Assembly: GCF_003046475.1 (NCBI RefSeq)
Contig: NZ_PZZZ01000004.1
Location: forward strand, 159,097-223,096
Direction: 5' to 3'
DNA from: Mycoplana dimorpha
GTDB taxonomy: Bacteria; Pseudomonadota; Alphaproteobacteria; Rhizobiales; Rhizobiaceae
DNA length: 64,000 nucleotides
The notes under the pieces are model-generated. The model searched no databases, had not been told where the DNA came from, and was given only the letters and a program-made list of their open reading frames with translations. Within the stretch, counting starts at the first letter, position 1; the number at the start of each line of letters is the position of its first letter. The translations under genes and the position numbers were made by a program. Below are positions 37,065 through 46,988 of the stretch, piece by piece.

Positions 37065-38114
37065 TCAGGGAACGACCTGAATTCCAGCGCTTCCCTGCTG
37101 CGCGGTTCCGACGATGCTGGCGAGCGGATAACCGGCGCGCCGGACTTGCTCGACCAGGGCATCGGACCTTTCCGGTGCGCACGCGACCAGAAGCCCGCCC
37201 GAGGTCTGCGGATCGGCGAGCAGCAGGCGCTGCCAGTCCGGCAAGTCTTGCGGCAACACCACGTCGGCCCCGTAACTCGCCCAGTTGCGTTCCGAGGCCC
37301 CGGTGACGAAGCCCTGTTGCGCCAGCCGCTCCGCCTGCGACAGACAGGGTATGGCGGACCGGCGAAGGGTGAGGGACAGGCCGGATGCACGCGCCATCTC
37401 GAGCCCATGCCCGAGGATGCCGAAACCCGTGACATCCGTCAGCGCGTGCACGTCGGCGTCGGCCGCTAGGTCCGCACCGATGCGGTTGAGCAGCGTCGTC
37501 GATTCTATCATCTCCTCGTAGCAGCCCTCCGGCAGCACATTCTTCTTGATGGCCGCCGAATAGATGCCGACGCCGATGCCCTTGGTCAGGATCAGCCTGT
37601 CGCCGGGCCTTGCGCCGCCGTTGCGGCGTACCTGCTCCGGGCGACAGATGCCGATGACGGCTAGTCCGTAGATCGGCTCGACGGAATCGATGGAATGCCC
37701 GCCGGCAACGGGAATCCCCGCTTCCGCGCAGATGGAAGCGCCGCCTTCGAGAATGGCGGCGATCGTCGCCGGGTCGAGCTTGTTGATCGGCATGCCGACG
37801 ATCGCCAGTGCCAGGATCGGCTTGCCGCCCATGGCGTAGATGTCCGAAATGGCGTTGGTGGCGGCAATCCGCCCGAAGTCGCGCGGGTCGTCGACGATCG
37901 GCATGAAGAAATCGGTCGTGGCGATCACGCATGTCTTGTCGTCGACCTGCCACACCGCGGCGTCGTCGGCCGCCTCGTTGCCCACGAGGAGCTGGGCAAA
38001 GGGCTGTGCAGCCGGTTGCGTGGCAAGCAGCTTCTGAAGGACGGAGGGCGCCAGCTTGCAGCCACAACCGCCACCGTGAGCAAGTTCGGTGATGCGAGGA
38101 ACGATGCTGTCCAT
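37065..38114 (-). CDS. selD: Selenide, water dikinase (selenophosphate synthetase)
   Basis: Makes selenophosphate from selenide and ATP, the selenium donor for SelA. 349 residues; active-site loop [17 protein letters not shown] (Cys version, with the conserved Lys), then [34 protein letters not shown] and [22 protein letters not shown] precedes the start. The active-site position is Cys, so this SelD does not itself need selenocysteine. Confidence 0.97.
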   Translation of the reverse strand: MDSIVPRITELAHGGGCGCKLAPSVLQKLLATQPAAQPFAQLLVGNEAADDAAVWQVDDKTCVIATTDFFMPIVDDPRDFGRIAATNAISDIYAMGGKPILALAIVGMPINKLDPATIAAILEGGASICAEAGIPVAGGHSIDSVEPIYGLAVIGICRPEQVRRNGGARPGDRLILTKGIGVGIYSAAIKKNVLPEGCYEEMIESTTLLNRIGADLAADADVHALTDVTGFGILGHGLEMARASGLSLTLRRSAIPCLSQAERLAQQGFVTGASERNWASYGADVVLPQDLPDWQRLLLADPQTSGGLLVACAPERSDALVEQVRRAGYPLASIVGTAQQGSAGIQVVP

Positions 38115-38347
38115 GGATCCTCCTGACCAGTCCTTCAGGCTCGCCGTTACCTTAACAGGGCGGGCACGAAAGCGACACCCGCAACCGTGTGCAAATCAGG
38201 GCAGCCCCCTTCCCAGCCCAAAGCCGACACGTTCGCGCCCTCGCCACGCGTCGCTGGCCGTTGGTCAGGTTAAATCTCTGTAATCTGCTTGAATGCGCCG
38301 AACTGACGGAGCAAGTATGGCGGATGGGCTAAGCCCCGGAGGCCTTC

Positions 38348-39547
38348 ATGGTCAACAAACGCGCCGTACTCGTGGTTTCGCTCATCGCGCTTCTCGGCGC
38401 TTCGGGTCTCTACGGACTGTATGCCACGCCGGGGGCGGACAAGACGGCCTACGCCACATCCACGGCCTCCACCTCGCCCGCCGGGGCGCGAGGCGAACCG
38501 GGCGGGGCGCACGGAGCCGGCATAACCGTGCAGACAGCGATCGTGGAGAACCGGGATTTCCCGGTCGTCCTTCATACCTTCGGCCATGTCCAGGCGCCCC
38601 AGACCGTCGCCGTTGCCGCGAGGACAGCGAGCCAGATCACCGCAATCCACGTGAAGGATGGCCAGATGGTCCGGGCCGGCGACCTCCTGTTCAGCCTCGA
38701 CGATCGCCAGGCGAAGGCCGACCTCGCCCGAGACCAAGCCATCCTTGCCAAGGATAACGCACTGTTGGCGGCGGCGAATACCGGGCTTGAAAGGGCACGC
38801 ACCCTGCGCGATGAAAACACCGGCACCCAGCAGGCCTACGAGACCGCCCTCTCCGTCCAGAAATCCACCGAAGCCACGATCGCCGCCGATCAAGCGACGA
38901 TCGATGCCGACCAGGTCGCGCTCAGCCTCTTGCAGATTCATGCACCGATCGACGGCCGGCTCGGCACGGTGCAGGTGGCGATCGGCGATCTCGTCGGCCA
39001 GTCAGGCACCGCGTCGACCAGCCTCGTGACGATCACCGCGGTCGATCCGATCGATGTCGACTTCACCCTGCCGGAAGACCGCCTGCAGACCTTCAAGCAA
39101 CTGCTGGATAGCGGCGCAAGGCCGCAGGTGGTGGCAAAAGTCAGCGGTACGGACACGGTGATCGGCCAGGGAATGCTCGATTTCATCGATTCGGCCGTCG
39201 ATACCGCATCCGGCACGATCAGGATGCGCGCAACCTTCGAGAACGGTGCGCAGAAGCTCTGGCCCGGCCAGTATGTGGATGTGGACGTGGAAGAAGAGAC
39301 CCTGGCGCAGGTTCCGGTCGTCCCCACCGTCGCGGTGCAGTTCGGACAGAGCGGCCCCTATGTCTACCGCCTCAAGGATGACGATACCGTCGAAGTGCGC
39401 CCGATCGCCGTGGCCGCCGACGACGGAACCAGTTCTGCGATCAAGGCGGGCCTTTCTTCCGGCGACCGGATCGTGATCGAGGGACAGTCCCGCTTGAAGC
39501 CGGGCGAGCGGGTGTCGGTCGCGTCGGCTGCGCCGGCGACGGGTTGA
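38348..39547 (+). CDS. RND efflux periplasmic adaptor (membrane fusion protein)
   Basis: 399 residues. Amino-terminal membrane anchor (NKRAVLVVSLIALLGASGLYGLY) without a lipobox, then the lipoyl half-motif ARTASQITAIHVKDGQMVRAGDLLFSLDDRQ, a helical hairpin, second half-motif (LLQIHAPIDGRLGTVQVAIGDLVG), and a beta-barrel/membrane-proximal domain ending LKPGERVSV. GGAGG upstream. Partner of the following RND pump; no outer-membrane channel gene is nearby. Confidence 0.9.
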   Translation: MVNKRAVLVVSLIALLGASGLYGLYATPGADKTAYATSTASTSPAGARGEPGGAHGAGITVQTAIVENRDFPVVLHTFGHVQAPQTVAVAARTASQITAIHVKDGQMVRAGDLLFSLDDRQAKADLARDQAILAKDNALLAAANTGLERARTLRDENTGTQQAYETALSVQKSTEATIAADQATIDADQVALSLLQIHAPIDGRLGTVQVAIGDLVGQSGTASTSLVTITAVDPIDVDFTLPEDRLQTFKQLLDSGARPQVVAKVSGTDTVIGQGMLDFIDSAVDTASGTIRMRATFENGAQKLWPGQYVDVDVEEETLAQVPVVPTVAVQFGQSGPYVYRLKDDDTVEVRPIAVAADDGTSSAIKAGLSSGDRIVIEGQSRLKPGERVSVASAAPATG

Positions 39548-39603
39548 TAGATTAATCGGTACCGCCGGTACGCCCCGCAATTCCGGCCCTGGAATATACG
39601 GCC

Positions 39604-42600
39604 ATGACCTTGTCCGAGTTCTGCATTCGTCGCCCGGTGGCAACCGTGCTTCTGTCGGTGGCATTGGTGATCGCCGGTCTGTTCGGATATCTGGGCCTGC
39701 CGATCGCGGCGCTGCCGCGCACCGACTTTCCGGTCATCAATGTGTCGGCCAGCCTCCCCGGGGCGTCGCCGGACACAATGGCCACCTCGGTCGCGACACC
39801 GTTGATCAAGCAGTTTGCCACGATTGCCGGGATCAGCACGATCTCGACGACCAACGCGCTCGGCTCGACGTCCATTTCCATCCAGTTCGATCTGGGCCGC
39901 AACATCGACGCTGCCGCGGCCGACGTCCAGGCGGCGATCACCCGAACCCTCAGGACCCTGCCGCAGGACATGCCGGCACCGCCGAGCTACCGCAAGGTCA
40001 ACCCGGCCGACGCGCCTGTTCTGCTGCTGGCGCTGCGAAGCCAGACGGTGCCGTTGACGCAGCTCGATGCGATCGCCCAGCAGGTGATCTCGCCGACGCT
40101 CTCGACGCTCGAGGGCGTTGCCGAAGTGTCGATCTTCGGCAGTCAGCAATACGCGGTTCGCATCCAGATCGACCCGGATGCGCTCGCCGCGCGCGGCATC
40201 TCCCTCAATGACCTGAAGGCGGCGGTTGCTTCGGCAAACGACAGTTCGCCGCTTGGCACCGTGCAGACCCGCGCCCGGCAGATGGCCATCGTCGCCAACA
40301 CCCCGCTCGACAATGCCGCCGCCTTTTCCAGGGTCGTCGTCAAGAGCAAAGACGGCAGGACCGTGCGCCTCGGCGAGGTGACCAAGGTCATCGATTCCGT
40401 CGCCAACAACCAGACGTCAAGCTGGAGCGACGGCGAGCGCGCGATCATTCTGGCAATTCAGCGCCAGCCGGATGCAAACACCGTGGCTGTAGTGGATGCG
40501 GTGATGGCGAAGCTGCCATCGCTGCGCCAGGCCTTGCCGGCGGCAGCCACGATCGCGCCGTTGAACGACCGCTCGGCGTCGATCCGCGGCGCGGTGCGCG
40601 ACGTGCAGCTGACGCTGGCACTGACCGTCGGTCTCGTCATCCTCGTGATCTTCGCCTTCGTCCGCCGGCTTTACGCGACCTTGATCCCGGCGCTTGCCGT
40701 CCCGGTATCGATCATCGCCACCTTCGCAGCGATGTATGTCCTGGGCTTTTCAATCGACAACATCTCTCTCATGGCACTGACCCTGTCCGTCGGCCTGGTC
40801 GTCGACGATGCCATCGTCATGCTGGAAAATATCGTCCGGCACATGGAAGAGGATGGAAAGCCCGCGCTCGCAGCTGCCCTTGCCGGCTCGCGGGAGATCG
40901 GTTTTACGATCATTGCAATCTCGCTGTCGCTCGTAGCCGTCTTCATTCCCGTCCTGCTCATGGGGGGCGTGATCGGCCGCATTTTCAACGAGTTCGCTGT
41001 CGTCGTCACCGTCGCGATCCTCGCATCCGCGTTCGTTTCGCTGACGTTGACGCCGATGTTGGCCTCCCGCCTGCCGGATAAACCCGCTGCTGGCATCAGC
41101 AGCGGACTTGCCGGACGACTGGACAGGACATTCGAGCAAGCCTTCGACGCCATGTTGCAGGGCTATAACCGGTCCCTCAAGGTCTGCCTGCGTCATCGGC
41201 CGACGATGCTCGTGCTGTTCCTCGCAACGTTCGCCATTGCCGCTTATCAGTTTGCCACGATCCCTAAGGGCTTCTTCCCGCAGGAAGACATCGGCCAGCT
41301 GCTGGTGACGACCCGCGCCCGTGAGGACGTCTCCTACGCCGCCATGTCGGACCTGCAAGCCAAGGTGGAGGCGGTCTTCGCCGCCTCGCCCTATGTCGCC
41401 CATGTTGCAAGCTCGGTCGGCACCGCCGGCGGTGCCGCAGCCGGCCTCAATTCCGGCCGGCTGTTCGTCGAGCTCAAGCCGAAGAACGAACGCCCGCCGC
41501 TGCAGGTCGTGTTGTCGAAGCTTCGAGCCCACCTTGCGACCGTCCCCGGCATCCAGGCTTTCATGACGCCTGCCCAGAACCTCTCTGTCGGATCGCGTGC
41601 CTCGGCGAGCCAGTACCAGCTGATCGTGCAAAGTCTCGACGAGGGCATCATGAACAGCTGGGCCGACAAGCTCTACGAGGCGATGCGCGGCGACCGGGCC
41701 TACTTTGCCGACGTGAGCAGCGACCTCCAGAACAATGCGCCGCAGACGAGGCTCGTCGTCGATCGCGACAAGGCCTCGGTGCTCGGCGTCAGTGCCGGCG
41801 AACTGCGCTCGACGCTCTATGACGGATTCGGCACGGAGCAGATCTCGACGATCTACACGCCGAGCGACAGTTACGAGGTCATCATGGAACTGGATCCGGC
41901 GATCAACTGGTCCGCCGCAAGGCTGGCGGAGTTGCAGGTCGGGACCGCTGGCGGCGGCGTTGTGCCGCTCGGTGCCTTTGCGCGGATCGAGACCATGCCG
42001 GGACCGCTGACCATCAACCAGCTCGGCCAGTTGCCGGCCGTCACCATCTCCTACAACCTTCCCGATCGGGTGGCGCTCGGCGACTCCGTTCGCGAGATCG
42101 ACCGCCTGAAGGCGGAAATCGGCCTGCCGCCGGATGTGACAACGCGCTTTTACGGAACTGCGCAATTGTTCCAGGACGCCGCCGCCAACCAGGGCCTGCT
42201 GATCCTGGCGGCCGTCGTGACCATCTACATCGTCCTCGGCGTCCTCTATGAGAGCTTCATCCACCCGCTCACCGTGCTGTCGGGGCTGCCGTCGGCGGCG
42301 TCCGGCGCACTGCTGGCGCTGTGGCTGTTCGGGTTTGATCTCTCCATCATCGCGGTGATCGGCCTGCTGATGCTGATCGGCATCGTCAAGAAGAACGCGA
42401 TCATGATGATCGACGTTGCGCTGTCGCTGCAGCGAGACGGCAGCCCGGCGCTCGAGGCGATACACCGGGCCTGCCTGATGCGTTTCCGGCCGATCATGAT
42501 GACCTCGGTCGCCGCGATCATGAGCGCCCTGCCGATCGCACTCGGAACCGGCGCCAGCGCCGAACTCAGGCAGCCGCTCGGCGTGGCGGTCGTCGGCGGG

Positions 42601-42741
42601 CTGCTGGTGTCGCAGCTTCTCACCCTTTACGTGACGCCCGTGATCTATCTCTTCATGGAGCGCCTCAAGACCTCGGTGCCGCACCTGTTCACGCGGCGCA
42701 ACCGACCGGCCCCGGATCGCGGCAGCGTTGCCCTTGAATAG
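39604..42741 (+). CDS. RND-family efflux transporter permease
   Basis: 1045-residue AcrB-type proton-driven pump. Begins MTLSEFCIRRPVATVLLSVALVIAG, shows the duplicated 6-span layout with two periplasmic loops, the proton-relay stretch LTLSVGLVVDDAIVMLENIVRH in TM4, and the second half FDLSIIAVIGLLMLIGIVKKNAIMMID. Multidrug or heavy-molecule export is inferred from the family; the substrate cannot be read. 56 bases after its adaptor. Confidence 0.92.
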   Translation: MTLSEFCIRRPVATVLLSVALVIAGLFGYLGLPIAALPRTDFPVINVSASLPGASPDTMATSVATPLIKQFATIAGISTISTTNALGSTSISIQFDLGRNIDAAAADVQAAITRTLRTLPQDMPAPPSYRKVNPADAPVLLLALRSQTVPLTQLDAIAQQVISPTLSTLEGVAEVSIFGSQQYAVRIQIDPDALAARGISLNDLKAAVASANDSSPLGTVQTRARQMAIVANTPLDNAAAFSRVVVKSKDGRTVRLGEVTKVIDSVANNQTSSWSDGERAIILAIQRQPDANTVAVVDAVMAKLPSLRQALPAAATIAPLNDRSASIRGAVRDVQLTLALTVGLVILVIFAFVRRLYATLIPALAVPVSIIATFAAMYVLGFSIDNISLMALTLSVGLVVDDAIVMLENIVRHMEEDGKPALAAALAGSREIGFTIIAISLSLVAVFIPVLLMGGVIGRIFNEFAVVVTVAILASAFVSLTLTPMLASRLPDKPAAGISSGLAGRLDRTFEQAFDAMLQGYNRSLKVCLRHRPTMLVLFLATFAIAAYQFATIPKGFFPQEDIGQLLVTTRAREDVSYAAMSDLQAKVEAVFAASPYVAHVASSVGTAGGAAAGLNSGRLFVELKPKNERPPLQVVLSKLRAHLATVPGIQAFMTPAQNLSVGSRASASQYQLIVQSLDEGIMNSWADKLYEAMRGDRAYFADVSSDLQNNAPQTRLVVDRDKASVLGVSAGELRSTLYDGFGTEQISTIYTPSDSYEVIMELDPAINWSAARLAELQVGTAGGGVVPLGAFARIETMPGPLTINQLGQLPAVTISYNLPDRVALGDSVREIDRLKAEIGLPPDVTTRFYGTAQLFQDAAANQGLLILAAVVTIYIVLGVLYESFIHPLTVLSGLPSAASGALLALWLFGFDLSIIAVIGLLMLIGIVKKNAIMMIDVALSLQRDGSPALEAIHRACLMRFRPIMMTSVAAIMSALPIALGTGASAELRQPLGVAVVGGLLVSQLLTLYVTPVIYLFMERLKTSVPHLFTRRNRPAPDRGSVALE

Positions 42742-42983
42742 AGCGGAATGCGTGCCTTGGACCGAGGTTGAAACCGGCGCTGACCGACACCCGCGGCTCC
42801 AGGCATGCCTGCCGGTGATCGCCAGGGCGCATATACGGCAGGACAATGCGCTGTCGCGCCTGGTCCCGATCGCGGCCGGCGGCTGGCCGGAACCTATTTA
42901 CGCGCCCGGTGGATACACTCGATATTTGCATGACCATGCACGGAACATTGCGCCGAAGACCGAGTTTCACCGCCGTCAGCTAC

Positions 42984-43448
42984 ATGCGGATGATGACGAT
43001 GACCTACGCGAGACCCTCCGCCAAGATACTGATTCCGCCCCGCCCCTTGCGCTCCATTCTTCTTCACTTCTCCGCCGCCTGCTTCACGGGTGTCCTTGCG
43101 ACCGACATCGCCTATTGGATGACGGCGGAAATGACGTGGGCCGATTTTTCGGCGTGGCTGCTCGCGGCGGGCCTGCTCGTCGGCGGCCTTGCCGGCATGG
43201 CCGGCATCATCGACATCGCCACCGGAAGGCTGCCGCTCCGCCAGGGCGTCGGATGGCTCTACGTGCTGGGCAATATCGCCGCCTTCGTCATCGCGCTCTT
43301 CAACGCCTTCATCCACAGCCGCGATGCCTGGACGTCGGTCGTACCGACCGGAATGACGCTCTCGGCTGTCGTCGTCGTTCTGATGGTCATCAATGCCGTC
43401 CTCGGCCGCATCGTCCAACGCCAACGTTTCGAGGTTTTGACGCCATGA
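42984..43448 (+). CDS. DUF2231-type membrane protein
   Basis: About 154 residues with four predicted membrane spans (LHFSAACFTGVLATDIAYWM, FSAWLLAAGLLVGGLAGMAG, VLGNIAAFVIALFNAF, TLSAVVVVLMVINAVLG), as in the DUF2231 family, which in rhizobia is commonly found with sorbosone-dehydrogenase-like lipoproteins. Several ATGs cluster at 42984-43001 and the start is uncertain. ATGA overlap with the next gene suggests a functional pair, possibly in electron transfer. Confidence 0.7.
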   Translation: MRMMTMTYARPSAKILIPPRPLRSILLHFSAACFTGVLATDIAYWMTAEMTWADFSAWLLAAGLLVGGLAGMAGIIDIATGRLPLRQGVGWLYVLGNIAAFVIALFNAFIHSRDAWTSVVPTGMTLSAVVVVLMVINAVLGRIVQRQRFEVLTP

Positions 43449-44803
43449 GCAGCCTTTCGCTTCCGAGCGGCGGCCGAGCCGTCGCCGTCGTGCTTCTTTG
43501 CGGCTGCGGTCTAAGTCTGGCGGCCTGCAGCGAGAGCGAACCTGTTCCGGACAGCGAAATAGGGTCCAATCCGAAACTTCCCGCCCTCAAGCAGTACCTT
43601 CTCCCTCCGATGCACGTGGCCTCCGTCGTGGGCTGGAAGGAGAACGAGACGCCGGTCGTGCCGAAGGATCTGCAGATCAAGGCGCTCGCTACGGGCTTGA
43701 AGCATCCGCGCTCCGTCTATGTTCTGCCGAACGGCGATGTTCTCGCAATTGAGTCGGTTGCCCCGCCTGAGACGGCCGTGAAACGCCCCAAGGACATCGT
43801 CATGGCCTGGGTCGAGTCGGTTGCAACATCCGGCGGGGGCGACAGCAGCAAGGAAAGCAACCGGATAACGCTGCTGCGGGATAGCAACGGCGACGGCGTG
43901 GCCGACGTCAAGGAAACCTTCCTGGACCACCTCAGTTCGCCGTTCGGCGTGGCGCTCGTGGGCAACGACCTCTACGTCGCCAATACCGATTCGATCGTGC
44001 GCTACCCCTATCAGCCGGGCGAGAGGAAAATCACCGCGCCCGGCACCGTGGTGACCAAACTGCCGGGCGGTCCGATCGATCATCACTGGACGAAGAGCCT
44101 CGTTGCCAGTGAGGATGGCAAGCTTCTCTATGTCGGCGTCGGCTCGAACAGCAACATCACGGAAAACGGCCTCGAGGCGGAGAAGGAACGGGCCGCGATC
44201 TGGGAAGTCGACCGGGAAAGCGGCCGCCACCGCATTTTCGCCGACGGGCTGCGCAACCCCAACGGATTGAGCTGGGAGCCGCAGACCCACGCTCTTTGGG
44301 CCGTCGTCAACGAGCGCGACGAGCTCGGACCCAACCTCGTCCCCGACTACATGACCTCGGTCAAGGACGGCGGCTTCTACGGATGGCCCTACAGCTATTT
44401 TGGCCAGAACGTCGATCCGCGGGTGATGCCGCAGCGGCCCGATCTCGTCGCCAAGGCGATCGTCCCGGACTATTCCCTGAGCTCCCACGTCGCCCCGCTC
44501 GGCCTGGCCTTCTACAGCGCAACCAACCTGCCGGCCGCCTACCAGGGCGGCGCCTTCGTGGGCGAGCATGGAAGCTGGAATCGCGACAAGTTCAATGGCT
44601 ACAAGGTTGTGTTCGTTCCCTTCAAGGACGGCCGTCCGAACGGCGAGCCTCGCGACGTCGTCACGGGCTTTCTGCAGGACGAAAACAAGACCCATGGCCG
44701 CCCCGTCGGCCTTGCCGTGGACAAGTCGGGCGGGCTGCTGGTCGCCGACGATGTCGGCAACACGGTCTGGCGCGTCACAGCGGCAGCCGCACCGGGAACT
44801 TGA
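43445..44803 (+). CDS. Sorbosone-dehydrogenase-family (PQQ-type beta-propeller) lipoprotein
   Basis: 452 residues with a lipoprotein signal (VLLCGCGLSLAAC lipobox) and a soluble-glucose-dehydrogenase-like beta-propeller: LATGLKHPRSVYVLPNGDVL, LVASEDGKLLYVGVGSNSN, IFADGLRNPNGLSWEPQT, GFYGWPYSYFGQNVDPR and GEHGSWNRDKFNGYKVVFVPF. Relatives are PQQ-dependent aldose/sorbosone dehydrogenases; cofactor and substrate here are inferred. Translationally coupled to the DUF2231 gene. Confidence 0.85.
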   Translation: MSSLSLPSGGRAVAVVLLCGCGLSLAACSESEPVPDSEIGSNPKLPALKQYLLPPMHVASVVGWKENETPVVPKDLQIKALATGLKHPRSVYVLPNGDVLAIESVAPPETAVKRPKDIVMAWVESVATSGGGDSSKESNRITLLRDSNGDGVADVKETFLDHLSSPFGVALVGNDLYVANTDSIVRYPYQPGERKITAPGTVVTKLPGGPIDHHWTKSLVASEDGKLLYVGVGSNSNITENGLEAEKERAAIWEVDRESGRHRIFADGLRNPNGLSWEPQTHALWAVVNERDELGPNLVPDYMTSVKDGGFYGWPYSYFGQNVDPRVMPQRPDLVAKAIVPDYSLSSHVAPLGLAFYSATNLPAAYQGGAFVGEHGSWNRDKFNGYKVVFVPFKDGRPNGEPRDVVTGFLQDENKTHGRPVGLAVDKSGGLLVADDVGNTVWRVTAAAAPGT

Positions 44804-44897
44804 GTTTGCAGCTTTGAGGAGAGGGCCGCGAATCCGTCCGCCGCGGGGACGAAGACTAGCTAACGATTCGGCCTGAAATTAGAGGGTGATATGACGG

Positions 44898-44974
<77 letters not shown>

Positions 44975-45069
44975 CCGTTCCGTGCAGGCGGAGATACACG
45001 CATCCGGCAAAGCCCGCAACAGCAAATATCGACCGCAACCCGACGTGAGCGCAACGACATCCACAGCCG

Positions 45070-45345
45070 TCAATGCGAATGAACGGAATACTCCAGCACC
45101 AGCCGCTGGGTCAGCAGCAGCGATCGGTCGGGCTGGATGACGTAGGTCTCCTCGACGGTGCGGCCGTACTGGTCGGTAAAGCGATGATGGAACCAACTGC
45201 CGACCGGCGCCTTCGTCAGCTTCGAGCGGGGTTGTCCGCCATAGGTGATGCTGCCGGGGATCGGCTCGGGGTAGATGTTACCGCCCTGCGTCACGCAGCC
45301 GGCCAGGCCGATGGCGGCTGCGCAAAGAACAATCGGCGTTCTCAT
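45070..45345 (-). CDS. Small lipoprotein of unknown function
   Basis: 91 residues with a type II signal peptide (TPIVLCAAAIGLAGC lipobox LAGC). The mature part, GSITYGGQPRSKLTKAPVGSWFHHRFTDQYGRTVEETYVIQPDRSLLL, is conserved-looking but belongs to no family I can name with confidence. Stands alone next to tRNA-Pro. Confidence 0.75.
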   Translation of the reverse strand: MRTPIVLCAAAIGLAGCVTQGGNIYPEPIPGSITYGGQPRSKLTKAPVGSWFHHRFTDQYGRTVEETYVIQPDRSLLLTQRLVLEYSVHSH

Positions 45346-45683
45346 CGTTTGCCAGCTCCCATCCGCATCGATGCGTCGCCACGAGAGCGCAGGCCGTCCC
45401 ATGGCCGGCACCGCGACGTGGCCCTCTCATGATAGCGACCCGCAGGGCGTTCGCGACAGCCGCCTGCGCCGGCCGTCGCTGATGGCATGGCTATCCCGTT
45501 GAAATGCGTCCGGTCGGATGCTAAGGACTGGCGCAGCAGAGGGCGGTTCGGCCCGCCGCGCGAGCCGTGCGCTCGTCCGGCCGGCTTTGCGGGAAACGTC
45601 CGATGCGTTTGCCGTGCGGTGACTGCGCCATTCCGGTGCACGTCGAAGCGGCACATGTGAAACCGTCGGAGCCAGACAAACCC
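45346..45683. other. 338-base intergenic region
   Basis: Divergent gap between the small lipoprotein and the NDUFS4-like gene. I see no gene, tRNA or convincing hairpin; it presumably holds both promoters. Confidence 0.6.
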
Positions 45684-45989
45684 ATGACCGCGAAGATCTA
45701 CCGCCCCGCCAAGACCGCCATGCAGTCCGGCAAGGCGAAAACGCAACGATGGGTGCTGGAATTCGATCCGGAGCGGCCGCGCACCATCGATCCGATCATG
45801 GGCTACACCAGTTCCGGCGACATGCGCCAGCAGGTGAAGCTGTTTTTCGACACGCGCGAACTGGCCGTCGCCTATGCCGAGCGCAACGGCATCGCCTACC
45901 GGGTGATCGAGCCGCACGAGCCGACGCCCAAGAAACTCGCCTACCCGGACAATTTCCGCTTCAACCGGATCCAGCCCTGGACGCATTGA
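45684..45989 (+). CDS. NDUFS4-like complex I accessory protein (ETC complex I subunit region)
   Basis: 101 residues with the PF04800 pattern: AKIYRPAKTAMQSGKAKTQRWVLEF, then MGYTSSGDMRQQVKLFFDTRELAVAYAERNGI and the NFRFNRIQPWTH ending. The mitochondrial homologue NDUFS4 stabilises the electron-input module of complex I, and alphaproteobacteria have free-standing homologues. Seen beside tRNA-Arg, away from any nuo operon in this window. Confidence 0.9.
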   Translation: MTAKIYRPAKTAMQSGKAKTQRWVLEFDPERPRTIDPIMGYTSSGDMRQQVKLFFDTRELAVAYAERNGIAYRVIEPHEPTPKKLAYPDNFRFNRIQPWTH

Positions 45990-46007
45990 CGGCGGGTTGA
46001 TGCACAC

Positions 46008-46084
46008 GACCCCTTAGCTCAGCTGGATAGAGCAAGTGCCTTCTAAGCACTAGGTCGCAGGTTCGAATCCTGCAGGGGTCGCCA
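46008..46084 (+). tRNA. tRNA-Arg (anticodon UCU)
   Basis: Acceptor stem GACCCCT (46008-46014) with AGGGGTC (46074-46080), anticodon loop CUUCUAA with UCU at 46042-46044, T loop TTCGAAT, discriminator G and encoded CCA (46082-46084). Confidence 0.96.
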
Positions 46085-46265
46085 CCACCCGCCCAGATGT
46101 TCCGTCCACTGGCCGATGGTGACAGAGGTCGCGGGGCTTGAGGTTCTTCGCAGCGCTTCGACGCCCAAGAGTCGCATTGCGATGATATCGTCGCTCTCGA
46201 CTTGCCGCTCCAGTTGGCGCCATATATCCGGAAAGCGGGATGGCGAACTGAGAGTGGACAATCTC

Positions 46266-46988
46266 ATGGCTGACTCACGTAAATATGCGGCCGAGGCGAT
46301 CGGTACGTTCTGGTTGACGTTTGGCGGGTGCGGCTCCGCTGTTTTGGCAGCGGCGTTTCCCACCCTGGGCATCGGGCTTCTCGGCGTCTCGCTGGCCTTC
46401 GGCCTCACCGTAGTCACCATGGCGTATTCTGTCGGCCACATCTCGGGCTGCCACCTCAACCCGGCGGTTACGGTCGGGCTGGCCGCCGGGGGCCGCTTCC
46501 CGGCTTCGCAGATTGTTCCTTACGTGGTTGCTCAGATCATTGGCGCCATCGTTGGCGCTGCACTCCTTTATCTCATTGCCAGCGGCACTGCGGGGTTCGA
46601 TGCCGTCGCCAGCGGATTCGCGGCAAACGGGTACGCGGAACACTCTCCGGGCAAGTATAACCTTACCTCTGCGTTCGTCACCGAATTCGTGATGACGCTG
46701 ATGTTCCTGTTCATCATCATGGGATCAACGCATGGCAAGGCGCCCGCGGGCTTCGCACCGCTGGCCATTGGAGTTGGGCTCACCCTGATCCATCTGGTGA
46801 GCATTCCCGTGACGAACACCTCGGTCAATCCGGCACGCAGTACCGGACCGGCTCTTTTCGTCGGCGGCTGGGCACTGCAGCAGCTCTGGCTTTTTTGGAT
46901 TGCCCCGCTGGCCGGTGGTGCAGCCGGCGGGGTGCTCTATCGCTGGATCAGCGCCGAGCCCTCTGCACCTGTGATTGGGGACGTATAA
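46266..46988 (+). CDS. aqpZ: Aquaporin Z-type water channel
   Basis: 240-residue, six-span MIP-family channel. Both NPA boxes are intact ([15 protein letters not shown] and [11 protein letters not shown]), and the second half carries the selectivity Arg right after NPA. The absence of the long glycerol-facilitator loops and the AqpZ-like [20 protein letters not shown] start favour a water channel over GlpF. First gene after tRNA-Arg. Confidence 0.92.
   Translation: MADSRKYAAEAIGTFWLTFGGCGSAVLAAAFPTLGIGLLGVSLAFGLTVVTMAYSVGHISGCHLNPAVTVGLAAGGRFPASQIVPYVVAQIIGAIVGAALLYLIASGTAGFDAVASGFAANGYAEHSPGKYNLTSAFVTEFVMTLMFLFIIMGSTHGKAPAGFAPLAIGVGLTLIHLVSIPVTNTSVNPARSTGPALFVGGWALQQLWLFWIAPLAGGAAGGVLYRWISAEPSAPVIGDV

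Noticed and set aside
37065..38114. A second selenoprotein in SelD.
   Set aside because: The active-site position is a TGC cysteine codon, not TGA.
40750..42846. About 700-codon minus-strand frame opposite the RND pump.
   Set aside because: Shadow of the pump's codon bias; His/Arg/Asp repeats without domains.
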